Shown: in pieces, positions 1 to 9,565 of the stretch | Layout: each line of letters begins with the position of its first letter | Position numbering within the stretch: position 1 is the stretch's first letter | Assembly: GCF_011300215.1 (NCBI RefSeq) | Contig: NZ_CP049866.1 | Coordinates: 2,294,001 to 2,358,000 of the forward strand | From: Nocardioides piscis | GTDB lineage: Bacteria; Actinomycetota; Actinomycetes; Propionibacteriales; Nocardioidaceae | Direction: 5' to 3' | DNA length: 64,000 nucleotides | The notes under the pieces: model-generated | What the model was told of the DNA's origin: nothing | Seen by the model: the letters and a program-made list of their open reading frames with translations, nothing else | Databases searched by the model: none | Translations under genes and position numbers: made by a program

Positions 1-378
1 ATCGACCGGCCCGCCGCGCACGCCACCGGTGGTCCCGAGGAGTGGAGCGTGGGGGAGCTGAGCTCGTTCGAGACGGCGACCTTCGCGGACCTCGCACAGG
101 TCCGGCACCACCGCGAGGTCGTGGTCCTCGACGTCCGCCGCGCCGACGAGCACGACGCGGCCCGCATCGACGGCGCGGTCAACATCCCGCTCCACGAGCT
201 CCAGCACAGCATCGCCGACGTGCCCGCCGGGGAGGTGTGGGTGCACTGCGCCGGTGGCTACCGTGCCTCGGTCGCAGCATCCATGCTCGACGCAGCCGGA
301 CGGTCGCTGGTCGCCATCGACGACAGCTTCGACAACGCCGAGAAGGTGGGGCTCCACCTGGTTGGGCCCGAGGCGTGA
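1..378 (+). CDS. Rhodanese-domain protein, C-terminal part (gene begins before the window)
   Basis: The frame is open from base 1 to the TGA at 376-378, so this is the 3' end of a longer gene. A start at GTG 49 is possible but not needed. The last ~105 residues are a rhodanese domain: the LDVRRADEHDAARIDGAVNI strand/loop, then the active-site loop HCAGGYRAS, whose Cys would carry the persulfide. Comparable actinobacterial proteins fuse this domain behind a metallo-beta-lactamase (persulfide dioxygenase-like) domain. That N-terminal part would lie outside the window, so the fusion is inference. It overlaps the sulfite-exporter-type gene by four bases (GTGA), which suggests translational coupling and a sulfur role. 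Confidence 0.8.
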   Translation: MDRPAAHATGGPEEWSVGELSSFETATFADLAQVRHHREVVVLDVRRADEHDAARIDGAVNIPLHELQHSIADVPAGEVWVHCAGGYRASVAASMLDAAGRSLVAIDDSFDNAEKVGLHLVGPEA

Positions 379-1202
379 CGCTCCTCCTCGCGCTCGTCGC
401 GGGTGCGCTCATCGGCCTCAGCCTGGGCGCGCTCGGCGGCGGCGGCTCCATCCTCGCCGTGCCGGTGCTGGTCTATGCGCTGGGCCAGGGCGCGGCCCAG
501 GCCACCACCGGCTCCCTGGTGGTGGTCGGCGTGACCTCGCTCGTCGGCGCCGTCGCCGCCCATCGAGCCGGCAACGTCCTGCTCGCCCGCGGGGTGACCT
601 TCGGCGCGGTCGCGACCGGTGGCGCGATCGCCGGCGCTCGCGCCTCGACGGTTGTCTCCGAGACGGTGCTGCTGGCCGCGTTCGCCGTACTCATGCTCAT
701 GGTCGGCACCCTGCTCGCCGTCCGGCAGTGGCAGGGTCGAGGAGCGTCGCAGGACGGGCTGCACGCGCGGCGACCGTCGCTGGACGACCCGATCATCACC
801 TTCAGTCCCAGGTTCGCGTGCCAGTGCCCCCGCGCCCTCAAGGTGCTCATCACCGCCACCCTCGTCGGCCTGCTGACGGGCTTCCTCGGCGTCGGGGGCG
901 GGTTCCTCGTCGTGCCCGCCCTGCTGGTCGCGCTCGCGCTGCCGATGGAGTATGCCGCCGGCACCTCGCTCGTCGTCATCACCATCACCAGTGGGGTGGC
1001 GCTCATCGCCCGGGCCGGCAGCGGGGTCGCCCCCGACTGGTGGCCGGTCGTCGCGCTCACCGCGGCCGCAGCGATCGCTGCGGTGATCGGCGCCCGGCTC
1101 GCCGACCGGGCCGACACTCGCCGGCTCTCGGCCGCCTTCACCGGACTCGTCCTGGTCGTCGCGGCCTTCACGGCGGCCCAGGCGCTCCCGGCCCTCATCT
1201 GA
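375..1202 (+). CDS. TauE/SafE family sulfite exporter-like membrane protein
   Basis: A 275-residue, strongly hydrophobic protein with the two-repeat plan of TauE/SafE anion exporters. Each half opens with a glycine-rich helix: GALIGLSLGALGGGGSILAVP near residue 10 and GLLTGFLGVGGGFLVVP near residue 165. A hydrophilic loop between them holds a CQC motif. About eight membrane segments are expected. The GTG start at 375 lies inside the GTGA overlap with the rhodanese stop. Family members export sulfite, sulfoacetate or related organosulfur anions. Coupling to a rhodanese gene points to sulfite or persulfide-derived sulfur, which is inference from context. Confidence 0.85.
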   Translation: MTLLLALVAGALIGLSLGALGGGGSILAVPVLVYALGQGAAQATTGSLVVVGVTSLVGAVAAHRAGNVLLARGVTFGAVATGGAIAGARASTVVSETVLLAAFAVLMLMVGTLLAVRQWQGRGASQDGLHARRPSLDDPIITFSPRFACQCPRALKVLITATLVGLLTGFLGVGGGFLVVPALLVALALPMEYAAGTSLVVITITSGVALIARAGSGVAPDWWPVVALTAAAAIAAVIGARLADRADTRRLSAAFTGLVLVVAAFTAAQALPALI

Positions 1203-1249
1203 CCCACCCACCCAAGACCTCACGTACCTCGACCGAAAAGAGCACTTCC

Positions 1250-3439
1250 ATGACGTCGACGGCCACCAGCCGCCACGCTTCGCCCGACTCCACCGATCCC
1301 GACTCCACCGATCCTGACGGCCTGGGCTACCGCCCCGGTCCGCTCGGCCGTCTCGGCGTGTGGGTCACCCACCACCGTCGACTGACCGCGGCCGTGTGGG
1401 TCCTGCTGATCGTCGGTCTCGGTGCCTTCGCCCCGAAGGTCGAGGCCAACCTCTCCGGCGCCGGCTGGCAGGCCGACGGCTCGGAGTCCGTCGCCGTCCG
1501 TGAGCTGGCCCAGGACAGCTTCGGGGGCAATGCCAGCTCCGCCATCCAGGTCGTCGTGCACAGCGCGGACGGCCCGGTGACCGAGGGACGCGGCAGCGAG
1601 GTGCTGCGGGAGGCGACGGCACTGCTCGAGGACGAACGGCGGATCGCCGACGTCATCGCGCTGCAGCCGGGCGCGAGCCTCAGTGAGGACGGGCAGACCG
1701 CCGTGATCCTCGCCGGCGCGGGTGCCGACCCCAACGAGATGGTGCGCGTCGCCGACGACCTGAAGGGGGAGCTGGAGGCGCTGTCGGTGGACGGCGTCGA
1801 GGTCAACCCGACCGGGGCCTCGTTGCTCTGGTCCGACTTCAACGAGGCCAACCTCGAGGCGATGCTCAAGTCCGAGATGGTCTCCTGGCCGGTGACGCTG
1901 GCCATCCTGGTCCTGGCCTTCGGAGCGCTGGTGGCAGCAGGTCTTCCGCTCATCCTGACCCTGGCCGGCCTCGTCGCCTCCGCCGGCTCGCTCGTGTTGA
2001 TCAACGAGCTCGTGCCGGTGTCGATCTGGGCGATGAACTTCGCGATGATGTTCGCCCTCGCGCTCGGGATCGACTATGCGCTCTTCCTGGTGGTGCGGTT
2101 CCGGGCCGCCCGGATGGGTCACCACGAGACCCCGCGCCAGGCGATCGCGGAGATGATGGACACCGCCGGCAAGGCCGTCCTGTTGTCCGGCATCACCGTG
2201 CTCGTCTCCCTGTCGGCCGTGATGCTGGTGCCGTCCCCCGCCTTCCGGTCCATGGCCGGCGGGATCATGCTCGCGGTCACCTTCGTGCTGGCCGCGACGC
2301 TGACCCTCCTGCCGCTGGTGCTCTTCAAGCTCGACCACCGGATCAACAAGTTCGCCCTGAAGTGGGTCCACACCGGAGAGCACCGCTCGCCGAAGTTCGC
2401 CGCCTGGGGCGAGCGCCTGTGGAAGCGCCCCGTCGTCTTCGGCCTGGCCTCGCTGATCGTGCTCCTGGCGCTGGCCGCGCCGGTCCTGGGCCTGCGGACA
2501 GCAATGCCCTCCATCCAGGTCCTCCCCGAGGAGGCGAGTGCGCGGGTCGGCTACGACCAGGTCAAGGACGCGTTCGGCGACGGTGCTCCGGGCACGCTCC
2601 AGGTGATCGCCGATCGCTCTGACGCGAAGGCCACGACCGCTGCGCTCAACGACGACACCGGCATCGCCGGTGCCATGCCCGCCCAGCCGGCGGCCGACGG
2701 CAGCGACCTCGTGCTCATCCAGGCGGTGCCGACCGTCGACCCGTCCGACCCCGAGCTGGGCCAGACCGTCGACCGGCTGCGCGCCGACCTGCCCGCCTCA
2801 GCCCTCGTCGGTGGCGCAGCCGTCGAGAACCTCGACCTCAAGGCCCAGCTCGACGAGTCCACGCCACTCGTCGTCGGCGTCGTGCTCGCCCTTGGGTTCC
2901 TGCTCCTGCTGGTGGCACTCCAGGCGCCCCTGATCGCGCTGCTGGGCACCCTGGTCAGCCTGCTGTCCACGGCTGCGGCCTTCGGTGTCGCCCGGCTGGT
3001 GTTCCAGGAGGGGTACGGCGCCGGCCTGCTCGGCTTCGAGTCGCAGGGCTTCCTCGACGCATGGGCGCCGGTGTTCTTCTTCGCGATGATCTTCGCGATC
3101 GCGATGGACTACACGGTGTTCCTGCTCGCCTCGGCCAAGGAGCATTACGAGCGCTCCGGTGACCCGCGGGAGGCCATGGTCGGCTCACTGGCCCACTCCG
3201 GTCGGGTGATCTTCGCCGCCGGCGCGGTGATGGTGGCGGTGTTCTTCACCTTCGCCCTGTCCGGGCCGCTGCCGCCCAAGGAGATGGGGATCGTGCTCGG
3301 AGTCGCGGTCCTGCTCGACGCGTTCCTCGTCCGGCTGGTGCTCCTGCCCGTCATGCTGCGCCTCACCGGGAAGGCTGCCTGGTGGACGCCGCGCTGGCTG
3401 ACACGCCTCCTGCCCCGGATCACCTTCTCCCACGGCTGA
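1250..3439 (+). CDS. MMPL family (RND-type) transporter
   Basis: A 729-residue membrane protein of the MMPL/YdfJ group. It has the expected internal duplication: one transmembrane segment (~45), a periplasmic-type loop, a five-helix block holding LGIDYALFLVVRF (~residue 272), then a second loop and five-helix block holding AIAMDYTVFLLAS (~618). The paired Asp-Tyr motifs match the proton-relay helix of RND transporters. The N-terminus is Ser/Thr/Asp rich with a repeated DSTDPDSTDPD. ATG 1250 was chosen because TM1 follows at the usual distance. Substrates are probably hydrophobic or lipid-like, and the exact substrate cannot be read from sequence. It sits 47 bases after the exporter gene on the same strand. 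Confidence 0.88.
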   Translation: MTSTATSRHASPDSTDPDSTDPDGLGYRPGPLGRLGVWVTHHRRLTAAVWVLLIVGLGAFAPKVEANLSGAGWQADGSESVAVRELAQDSFGGNASSAIQVVVHSADGPVTEGRGSEVLREATALLEDERRIADVIALQPGASLSEDGQTAVILAGAGADPNEMVRVADDLKGELEALSVDGVEVNPTGASLLWSDFNEANLEAMLKSEMVSWPVTLAILVLAFGALVAAGLPLILTLAGLVASAGSLVLINELVPVSIWAMNFAMMFALALGIDYALFLVVRFRAARMGHHETPRQAIAEMMDTAGKAVLLSGITVLVSLSAVMLVPSPAFRSMAGGIMLAVTFVLAATLTLLPLVLFKLDHRINKFALKWVHTGEHRSPKFAAWGERLWKRPVVFGLASLIVLLALAAPVLGLRTAMPSIQVLPEEASARVGYDQVKDAFGDGAPGTLQVIADRSDAKATTAALNDDTGIAGAMPAQPAADGSDLVLIQAVPTVDPSDPELGQTVDRLRADLPASALVGGAAVENLDLKAQLDESTPLVVGVVLALGFLLLLVALQAPLIALLGTLVSLLSTAAAFGVARLVFQEGYGAGLLGFESQGFLDAWAPVFFFAMIFAIAMDYTVFLLASAKEHYERSGDPREAMVGSLAHSGRVIFAAGAVMVAVFFTFALSGPLPPKEMGIVLGVAVLLDAFLVRLVLLPVMLRLTGKAAWWTPRWLTRLLPRITFSHG

Positions 3440-3486
3440 CCCCGAAACCCTTCACCTCACATCCACCAACCGAACGGAGCACCACC

Positions 3487-3654
3487 ATGTGTCGAGCAGT
3501 CCGATGCAAGACCTGCGGCAAGACCACCTGGGCCGGATGCGGCCAGCACGTCAACCAGGTCCTGGCCGGCGTCCCCCGGGCCGACCGCTGCCCGGGCCAC
3601 CCGAAGGAGGAGCGTCAGGGTGGCGGACTCCTCTCGAAGATCTTCGGCCGCTGA
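3487..3654 (+). CDS. Small Cys-rich protein, possible metal-binding knuckle
   Basis: A 55-residue protein with four cysteines in the first ~20 residues (MCRAVRCKTCGKTTWAGCG) and a further Cys-Pro-Gly-His near residue 38, so a zinc-ribbon-like site is possible. The C-terminus GGGLLSKIFGR looks like a short amphipathic tail. The ATG is preceded by a purine-rich ACGGAG (3473-3478). It lies 47 bases after the MMPL gene in the same direction. I recognise the type as a short conserved actinobacterial hypothetical protein but know no assigned function. A redox or metal-sensing role would fit the sulfur-related neighbours and is inference only. Confidence 0.65.
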   Translation: MCRAVRCKTCGKTTWAGCGQHVNQVLAGVPRADRCPGHPKEERQGGGLLSKIFGR

Positions 3655-3723
3655 CCCTGACGGGTGGGGATGCGATCCACCGAGCGTCCCCACCCACTAC
3701 TCCCACCCCTGATCGGAGCTCTT

Positions 3724-3927
3724 GTGAACATCGACCGCGCTGTGTTCCTGCTCGCCGGCACCGTCATCCTCCTGAGCGTGCTGATGAGCGCCTTCGTCTC
3801 GACCTGGTGGCTGCTGCTCACCGCATTCGTCGGCCTCAACTTGTTGCAGTCGAGCATCACAGGCGTCTGTCCGGCGGCAGTCGTGTTCCGCCGGCTCGGC
3901 CTGTCGGCCGGCTGCGCGTTCCGCTGA
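3724..3927 (+). CDS. DUF2892 (YgaP-type transmembrane) protein
   Basis: A 67-residue protein with two transmembrane helices. It starts MNIDRAVFLLAG and ends with TGVCPAAVVFRRLGL, which matches the DUF2892 inner-membrane module. In YgaP that module is fused to a rhodanese domain. Here the rhodanese is encoded separately at the start of the island. GTG 3724 was chosen because GGAG lies at 3715-3718, six bases upstream. The 3' end overlaps the convergent, frameshifted LysR gene by about 70 bases. A role in membrane-associated sulfur handling is inferred from the rhodanese and TauE neighbours. Confidence 0.75.
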   Translation: MNIDRAVFLLAGTVILLSVLMSAFVSTWWLLLTAFVGLNLLQSSITGVCPAAVVFRRLGLSAGCAFR

Positions 3928-4818
3928 TCCCGGACGCACGCAGGGCATCCAGCACCGCCGAGACGGCGGGGAGTCGCTCATCGACGACCGGTGCACCACC
4001 ATCACCTCCCGCGTCGGCACCGGCCGGTGGGCGGCAACCGCGACCACCTCGTCCGACAACGGCGACCTGCCCAGCCGGGGGACGAGGGCGATGCCGAGGC
4101 CGGCACCGACCAGGGCGAGGTGGGAGTCGAACTCCATCGCCACGTGCGCGATCCGGGGCGAGTGTCCGGTCCCGACATACATCCGCGTCAGCCACTGCCG
4201 ACAGATGGAGCCCTCGGGGGTCGCGACCCAGGCCTCGTCGACGAGGTCGTGCGGCGAGACCCGGCTGCGACCGGCCAACGGGTGGTCACGCGCGACGATG
4301 ACGTCAGCGACGTCGCGCGCGATCCTCACCGCAGCCAGGTGCTCGGGCACGTGCAGGGGCACGTCGCCCCAGCTGTGCACGATGCCGAGGTCCTGCTGCC
4401 CAGTGGCGACGAGGTCGACGGTCTCCCACGGCTCGCGCTCGGTCAGGGTCAGCGCAAGCGCCGTGTGGTTGTCCAGCAGGGTGCGCACGGCGGGGGCCAC
4501 CAGGCCTCGCATGGCCGTGGAGAAGGCGGCGATCCGCAGCCGGCCGGTGACCCGGCCGGCGTCTCGGTGCAGCCCGGACTCGAGGTGTTCGAGGTCGGCC
4601 AGCAGCCGTGACCCGTCGGCGACGAGTCGTCGCCCGTGCTCGGTCAGCATCACCCCGCGACCCACCCGCTCGAGGAGGGCGACGCCGGTCTGCTTCTCCA
4701 ACCGCTTGACCTGCTGGGAGACGGCGCTGGGCGTGTAGCCCAGGGCGTCAGCTGCTCCCACCACCGAGCCATGGCTCTCCACGGCTTGAAGACTCATCAG
4801 TGCAGCCAGATCGATCAT
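3857..4818 (-). CDS. LysR family regulator, C-terminus frameshifted (probable base-call error)
   Basis: N-terminal winged helix (residues 1-60; GVAADALGYTPSAVSQQVKR-type recognition helix), then a LysR substrate-binding domain from about residue 90. The unbroken frame runs on to 3697 as nonsense after VMVVHRSSMSDSP. Adding one base at the G4 run 3968-3971 restores PAVSAVLDALRASGIS, a normal LysR ending, with a stop at 3857 (about 320 residues). The gene is divergent from the EamA transporter across 73 bases, the usual layout for a LysR protein controlling its neighbour. The inducer is unknown. The regulator identity is firm; the end position depends on the correction. Confidence 0.8.
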
Positions 4819-4891
4819 GTAGTGACGCTACCTGATCATGGGTACGAGGATTCGCTGGTGCTTCAGGGTTGACCCCCGCAGACTCTTCGGC

Positions 4892-5806
4892 GTGAACGTT
4901 CGTGACTCCGCGCTGGCCGCCCTGGTCGCCGCCATCTGGGGCTTCAACTTCGTGGTGATCGACTGGGGGATGGCCGACGTCCCGCCGCTGCTCTTCGTCG
5001 CGATCCGGTTCACCGCGGTGATGGTGCCGGCGATCTACTTCATCGCCCGCCCCCGGGCCCCCTGGCGCACCATCGTGGGTGTCGGCTGCTTCATGTCGCT
5101 GGGCCAGTTCGGCTTCCTCTACCTGTCGATGGCGGCCGGGATGCCACCCGGGCTGGCAGCGCTGGTCCTCCAGGCCCAGGTCGTCTTCACGATCGTGATC
5201 GCGGCCGGGGTGCTGCGCGAGGTGCCGACGGCGGCGCAGGTGGCGGGCGTGGTGCTGGGCGTGGTCGGCCTGGTCGTCGTCGGGACGGGCAGGGGAGGCC
5301 ACGTCCCGGCGGTCGCCTTGGGGCTGTGCCTGCTCGGTGCTCTCTCGTGGGGGATCGGCAACGTCGTGGCGCGGGCCGCGCGCGTGTCGGGCGGGTTGTC
5401 GCTGACGGTGTGGTCGGCGCTCGTCGTGCCCGTCCCGATGGTCGTCCTGTCGCTCCTGGTCGACGGGCCGACGGTCGTGGCGTCTGCGCTGGCGGGCTTC
5501 TCCTGGCAGGCGGCGGTGTCGACCGCCTACACCGCAGGTCTCGCCTCGCTCGTGGGCTACGGCATCTTCAACGGGCTGCTCGCCCGCTGGCCCTCCAGTG
5601 CTGTCGTGCCGTGGATCCTGCTGGCGCCCGTGGTGGCGATGGCGTCGGCATGGGCACTCCTGGACCAGCGTCCCAACGCTGCCGAGGCGGGCGGCGGGGT
5701 GCTGCTCCTGGTCGGGGTCCTGATCGCACTGCGGCCGGCGGGCGGCATCCGGCGTCGCCCCGCTCCGGCCGAGGCCGAGGTGATCGAGGAGGCCGCGCTC
5801 AGCTGA
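4892..5806 (+). CDS. EamA/DMT family transporter (RhaT/YdcZ-like drug-metabolite exporter)
   Basis: A 304-residue protein with ten predicted transmembrane helices in two EamA repeats. The first starts at ALAALVAAIWGFNFVVI, the second near PAVALGLCLLGALSWGIGN. The GTG at 4892 (MNVRDSALAAL) places the first helix correctly; a start at 4838 would add a basic tail without family support. Such proteins usually export amino acids or small metabolites. The gene is divergent from the LysR regulator, which probably controls it. Its stop overlaps the convergent pyruvate phosphate dikinase by eight bases. Confidence 0.83.
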   Translation: MNVRDSALAALVAAIWGFNFVVIDWGMADVPPLLFVAIRFTAVMVPAIYFIARPRAPWRTIVGVGCFMSLGQFGFLYLSMAAGMPPGLAALVLQAQVVFTIVIAAGVLREVPTAAQVAGVVLGVVGLVVVGTGRGGHVPAVALGLCLLGALSWGIGNVVARAARVSGGLSLTVWSALVVPVPMVVLSLLVDGPTVVASALAGFSWQAAVSTAYTAGLASLVGYGIFNGLLARWPSSAVVPWILLAPVVAMASAWALLDQRPNAAEAGGGVLLLVGVLIALRPAGGIRRRPAPAEAEVIEEAALS

Positions 5807-8458
5807 GCGCCGCCCGGCCAGCCTCCAACCGGGCGACCGGCACCCGGAACGGAGAACAGGAGACGTAGTCGAGTCCGACCTCGTGGAAGAAGTGGATCGA
5901 GGCCGGGTCACCGCCGTGCTCACCGCACACCCCGAGGTGGAGCTCGGGGTTCGCCTCCCGGCCGGCGGTCGCCGCGCGGCGCACGAGCGCACCGACGCCG
6001 TCGATGTCGAGGGACTCGAACGGGGAGACGGGGAAGACGCCCTGCTCGAGATAGGTGCTGAAGAACGATGCCTCGACGTCGTCGCGGGAGAAGCCCCACG
6101 TCATCTGGGTGAGGTCGTTGGTGCCGAACGAGAAGAACTCGGCCGACCCGGCGATCTCGCCGGCTGTCATGGCGGCCCGCGGCAGCTCGATCATGGTGCC
6201 GATCTTGTGGGGGATCTCCACGCCCAGCTCCGCCTCGACTTCGCGGGCGATCTGCACGATCCGGGCCTTGACCAGGTCGAGCTCCCGCACGCTGGCCACC
6301 AGCGGGATCATGATCTCGGGCTCCGACTGACCGCCGCCACGGATCCACTCAGCAGCCGCCTCCAGGATCGCGCGCGCCTGCATGGTGAACAGGCCGGGGA
6401 TGACGATGCCGAGCCGGACACCGCGCAGGCCCAGCATCGGGTTGGACTCGTGCAGGCGTTGTACGGCGGCGAGCAGCTTGCGCTCGCGCTTCTTGCGGTG
6501 GCCGCGGAGGTCCGCCACAGCCATCGAGACCGAGAGGTCGGTCAGGTCGGGGAGGAACTCGTGCAGCGGCGGGTCGATCAGCCGGATGGTGACCGGCAAC
6601 CCGTCCATCGCCTCGAAGATCTCGAGGAAGTCCTGGCGTTGCATCGGCAGCAGTGCCGCCAGTGCGGCCTCCTGCCCCTCGTCACCCTCGGCGACGATCA
6701 GGTCCTCGACCAGCTGGCGACGCTCGCCGAGGAACATGTGCTCGGTGCGGCACAGGCCGATTCCCTGGGCGCCGAAGCGACGAGCCCGCGCGGCGTCCGA
6801 GGCCGTGTCGGCGTTGGTGCGCACGCGCAGGGTCCGCTGGGAGTCGGCGTGCTCCATGAGCCGCGCGACCGCCTCGACGAGCGGCTGGTCGACGTCCTCG
6901 CCCTCGAAGTGGCGCACGACGTAGGAGTCGACGACCGGGACCTCGCCGTCGAAGACCTCGCCGGTGGAGCCGTCGATGGAGATGACGTCGCCCTCGCTGA
7001 TGGTCTTGCCGTCGCGGACGGTGAACTGGCCGGCGCGCGTGTCGACGTCGAGTGCCTCGGCGCCGCAGACGCAGGTGCGACCCATGCCGCGAGCCACGAC
7101 CGCCGCGTGCGACGTCTTGCCGCCGCGACTGGTGAGGACGCCCTTGGCGACCATCATCCCGTGCAGGTCCTCGGGGTCGTCTCCTTGCGGACCAGGATGA
7201 CGTCCTCGCCCTTCTCCGCCCACTCGACCGCGGTCTTCCAGTCGAAGACCGCACGGCCGACGGCGGCACCGGGGGAGGCGTTCATGCCCACGGCCAGCAG
7301 GTCCTTGTCGGCGTGGTCGTCGAAGCGGGGGAACATCAGGTTGGCGAGCTGCTCGCCGTTGACCCGGCGCAGCGCCTCGTCGAGGTCGATGAGGCCCTCG
7401 TCGACCATGTGGCAGGCGATCCGGAAGGCTGCCTCCGGGGTGCGCTTGCCGACCCGGGTCTGCAGCATCCACAGCGTGCCGCGCTCGATCGTGAACTCGA
7501 TGTCGCACATGTCGCGGTAGTGCTGCTCGAGCGTGCTCATGATCGAGACCAGCTCGTCGTAGGACTTCTTGTCGATGTCCTCGAGGTCGGCGAGGGAGAC
7601 GGTGTTGCGGATGCCGGCGACGACGTCCTCACCCTGTGCGTTCTGGAGGTAGTCGCCATAGATGCCCTGGTCGCCGGACGCCGGGTCGCGGGTGAAGCAG
7701 ACGCCCGAGCCGCTGGTCGCGCCACGGTTGCCGAACACCATCGCCTGGATGTTCACGGCCGTGCCGAGGTCTTCGGGGATCTGCTCCTGACGGCGGTAGA
7801 GCACGGCACGGTCGGTGTTCCAGGACTCGAAGACAGCCCTGATCGCCCCGTCCATCTGCTCGCGCGGGTCCTGGGGGAAGTCGCTGCCGGTGTGTTCGCG
7901 GATCAGGCCCTTGAACGTCCCGATGAGCGCCCGCAGGTCCTCGACGTCGAGGTCGAGGTCGTTGGTCACGCCCTTGGCGTCCTTGGCCGCGTCCAGCGCG
8001 TCGGCGAAGTGATGGCCCTCGATCCCGAGCACCGTGGCGCCATACATCTGGAGGAGGCGGCGATAGGAGTCGAGGGCGAAGCGCTCGTCCTCGCTCTGGG
8101 CAGCCAGACCGGCGACGGACTCGTCGTTGAGCCCGATGTTGAGGACGGTCTCCATCATCCCGGGCATGGAGAACGCCGCCCCCGACCGGACGCTGACGAG
8201 CAGGGGGTCTCCCGCGTCGCCGAGGGTTCGACCCATGTCGCGCTCGAGCTTCGCGAGGTGCTCGCTCACCTCGTCGCGCAGCCCGTCGGGCTCGGCGCCG
8301 GAGGCGAGGTAGGCACGACAGGCCTCGGTGGTGATCGTGAAGCCCGGGGGGACGGGCAGGCCGAGGTTGACCATTTCCGCAAGGTTGGCGCCCTTGCCAC
8401 CCAGCAGGTCCTTCTTGCTCTTGTCCCCGTCGGCGAAGTCGAATACCCAAGTGTTCAC
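5799..8458 (-). CDS. ppdK: Pyruvate, phosphate dikinase, frameshifted once (probable base-call error)
   Basis: Interconverts pyruvate + ATP + Pi and PEP + AMP + PPi. The first part has the ATP-grasp start DLLGGKGANLAEMVNLGLPV. It ends at ILVRKETTP, where the frame breaks. The second part resumes with EDLHGMMVAKGVLTS, the phospho-His swivel GGKTSHAAVVARG, and a PEP/pyruvate barrel with IGTMIELPRAA, FSFGTNDLTQMTWG and VCGEHGGDP. Adding one base to the G4 run at 7173-7176 joins the halves into one 886-residue protein, the normal family length. GTG 8458 (VNTWVFDFADG) is preferred over GTG 8476, which adds only six residues. The two readable pieces are about 7154-8458 and 5799-7180. Confidence 0.9.
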
Positions 8459-8550
8459 GAGGGCATCTTGCTCCACGCGAGCCGGAAAGGGGAGGACGGG
8501 TGTGCTCGTCGTCGAAGCGATGGGTTGTCAGCAGCAGCTTTGCTCCTCGT

Positions 8551-8556
8551 TATAGT
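8551..8556 (+). promoter_or_regulatory. -10 box, leaderless start of the FkbM gene
   Basis: TATAGT lies seven bases before GTG 8564. A TTGTCA at 8525-8530 could be the -35, but the 20-base spacer is long. Confidence 0.55.
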
Positions 8557-8563
8557 CCCTCGC

Positions 8564-9565
8564 GTGATCGAGGAAAGGTTCGTGTCGTACGCACAGAATC
8601 GAGAGGACGTAGTCCTGTGGCGGGCGCTGCAGGGCATCCGCAATGGCAGGTACGTCGAGATCGGAGCCAACGACCCCGAGCAGGACTCGATCTCCAAGGC
8701 CTTCTACGACCGCGGCTGGTCCGGGCTGGAGGTCGAGCCGGAGCCTAGCTTTGCCCAGCGCTACCGAGCGGCAAGACCGCGCGACGTCGTGGTCCAGGCC
8801 GCGGTCACCGGGACCGGTGACCAGGTCGTGCTCCATCGCATCCAGGGGACGGGGCTGTCCACCACCGTCGACGGCTTCGGCGCCGGTCACGAGGAGGGCG
8901 GTCACCACACCGAGGACATCACCGTCCGCGGAGCCCGGCTCGACGACCTGGTCGCCGAGCACGGCTTCGACACCGGCGACGTTCACTTCTGCATGATCGA
9001 CGTGGAGGGCGCCGAGGCCGACGTGCTCTCGACAGTTGACCTGCGCGTGTGGCGCCCCTGGGTGCTGGTGATCGAGGCCACCGAGCCCAACTCCGTGCGC
9101 TCCACCCGCGACCAGTGGGAGGAAGGCGTCCTGGCGGCCGGCTACCAGTTCTGCCTCTTCGATGGGCTCTCCTGCTTCTACGTCGCCGAGGAGCACGCCG
9201 CCACGCTCGCGGACCGCCTGTCCTACGCCGCGGCGGTTTCCGATCACTACGTCGACGCGCGGCACGAGGACCTGACCAAGCGCTGGGAGGAGGTCGCGAT
9301 CGAGCTGGGCGAGTGGCGGGCCAAGGCGCTGACGACGTGGGCCAACGGCATCGTGTCGACCTCCGACGTCCAAGCGTACAGCGCCCAGGTCAAGAGCCTC
9401 ACCGAGGCGCTGGCCGACGCGGAGAAGACGGTGGCGCGGCAGGCAGCGCAGATCAAGGCGCTGCGCCAGCGGCTGAAGAAGGCCGCCCGGGCGGGCGAGG
9501 GTGAAGCCGTCAAGCCCACCCTGGTCGGCAAGGTCGCGCGGACGATGTCGGGGCGCCGCCGGTGA
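8564..9565 (+). CDS. FkbM family SAM-dependent methyltransferase with C-terminal coiled coil
   Basis: A 333-residue protein. It opens with the FkbM signature FVSYAQNREDVVLWRAL and the SAM-binding loop YVEIGANDP (30-38), and later has CMIDVEGAEADVL (~145), the Asp-Val-Glu-Gly motif of the family. The last ~70 residues form a heptad-like helix (SLTEALADAEKTVARQAAQ) ending in a basic tail. FkbM enzymes O-methylate sugars or small molecules. The next three genes are glycosyltransferases coupled by short overlaps, so methyl-capping of a glycan is likely. GTG 8564 lies seven bases after a TATAGT box, fitting a leaderless start. Confidence 0.85.
   Translation: MIEERFVSYAQNREDVVLWRALQGIRNGRYVEIGANDPEQDSISKAFYDRGWSGLEVEPEPSFAQRYRAARPRDVVVQAAVTGTGDQVVLHRIQGTGLSTTVDGFGAGHEEGGHHTEDITVRGARLDDLVAEHGFDTGDVHFCMIDVEGAEADVLSTVDLRVWRPWVLVIEATEPNSVRSTRDQWEEGVLAAGYQFCLFDGLSCFYVAEEHAATLADRLSYAAAVSDHYVDARHEDLTKRWEEVAIELGEWRAKALTTWANGIVSTSDVQAYSAQVKSLTEALADAEKTVARQAAQIKALRQRLKKAARAGEGEAVKPTLVGKVARTMSGRRR

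Noticed and set aside
254..1249. Upstream extension of the MMPL frame
   Set aside because: It crosses the TauE/SafE gene in another frame and is Arg/Pro-rich; ATG 1250 gives the proper N-terminus.
1220..2383. A 387-residue antisense frame within the MMPL gene
   Set aside because: Composition typical of shadow frames (Gly, His, Gln, Arg) with no recognisable motif.
4819..4891. LysR T-N11-A operator between LysR and EamA genes
   Set aside because: Repeats of GATCATG are present but I could not place a convincing dyad at the expected spacing.
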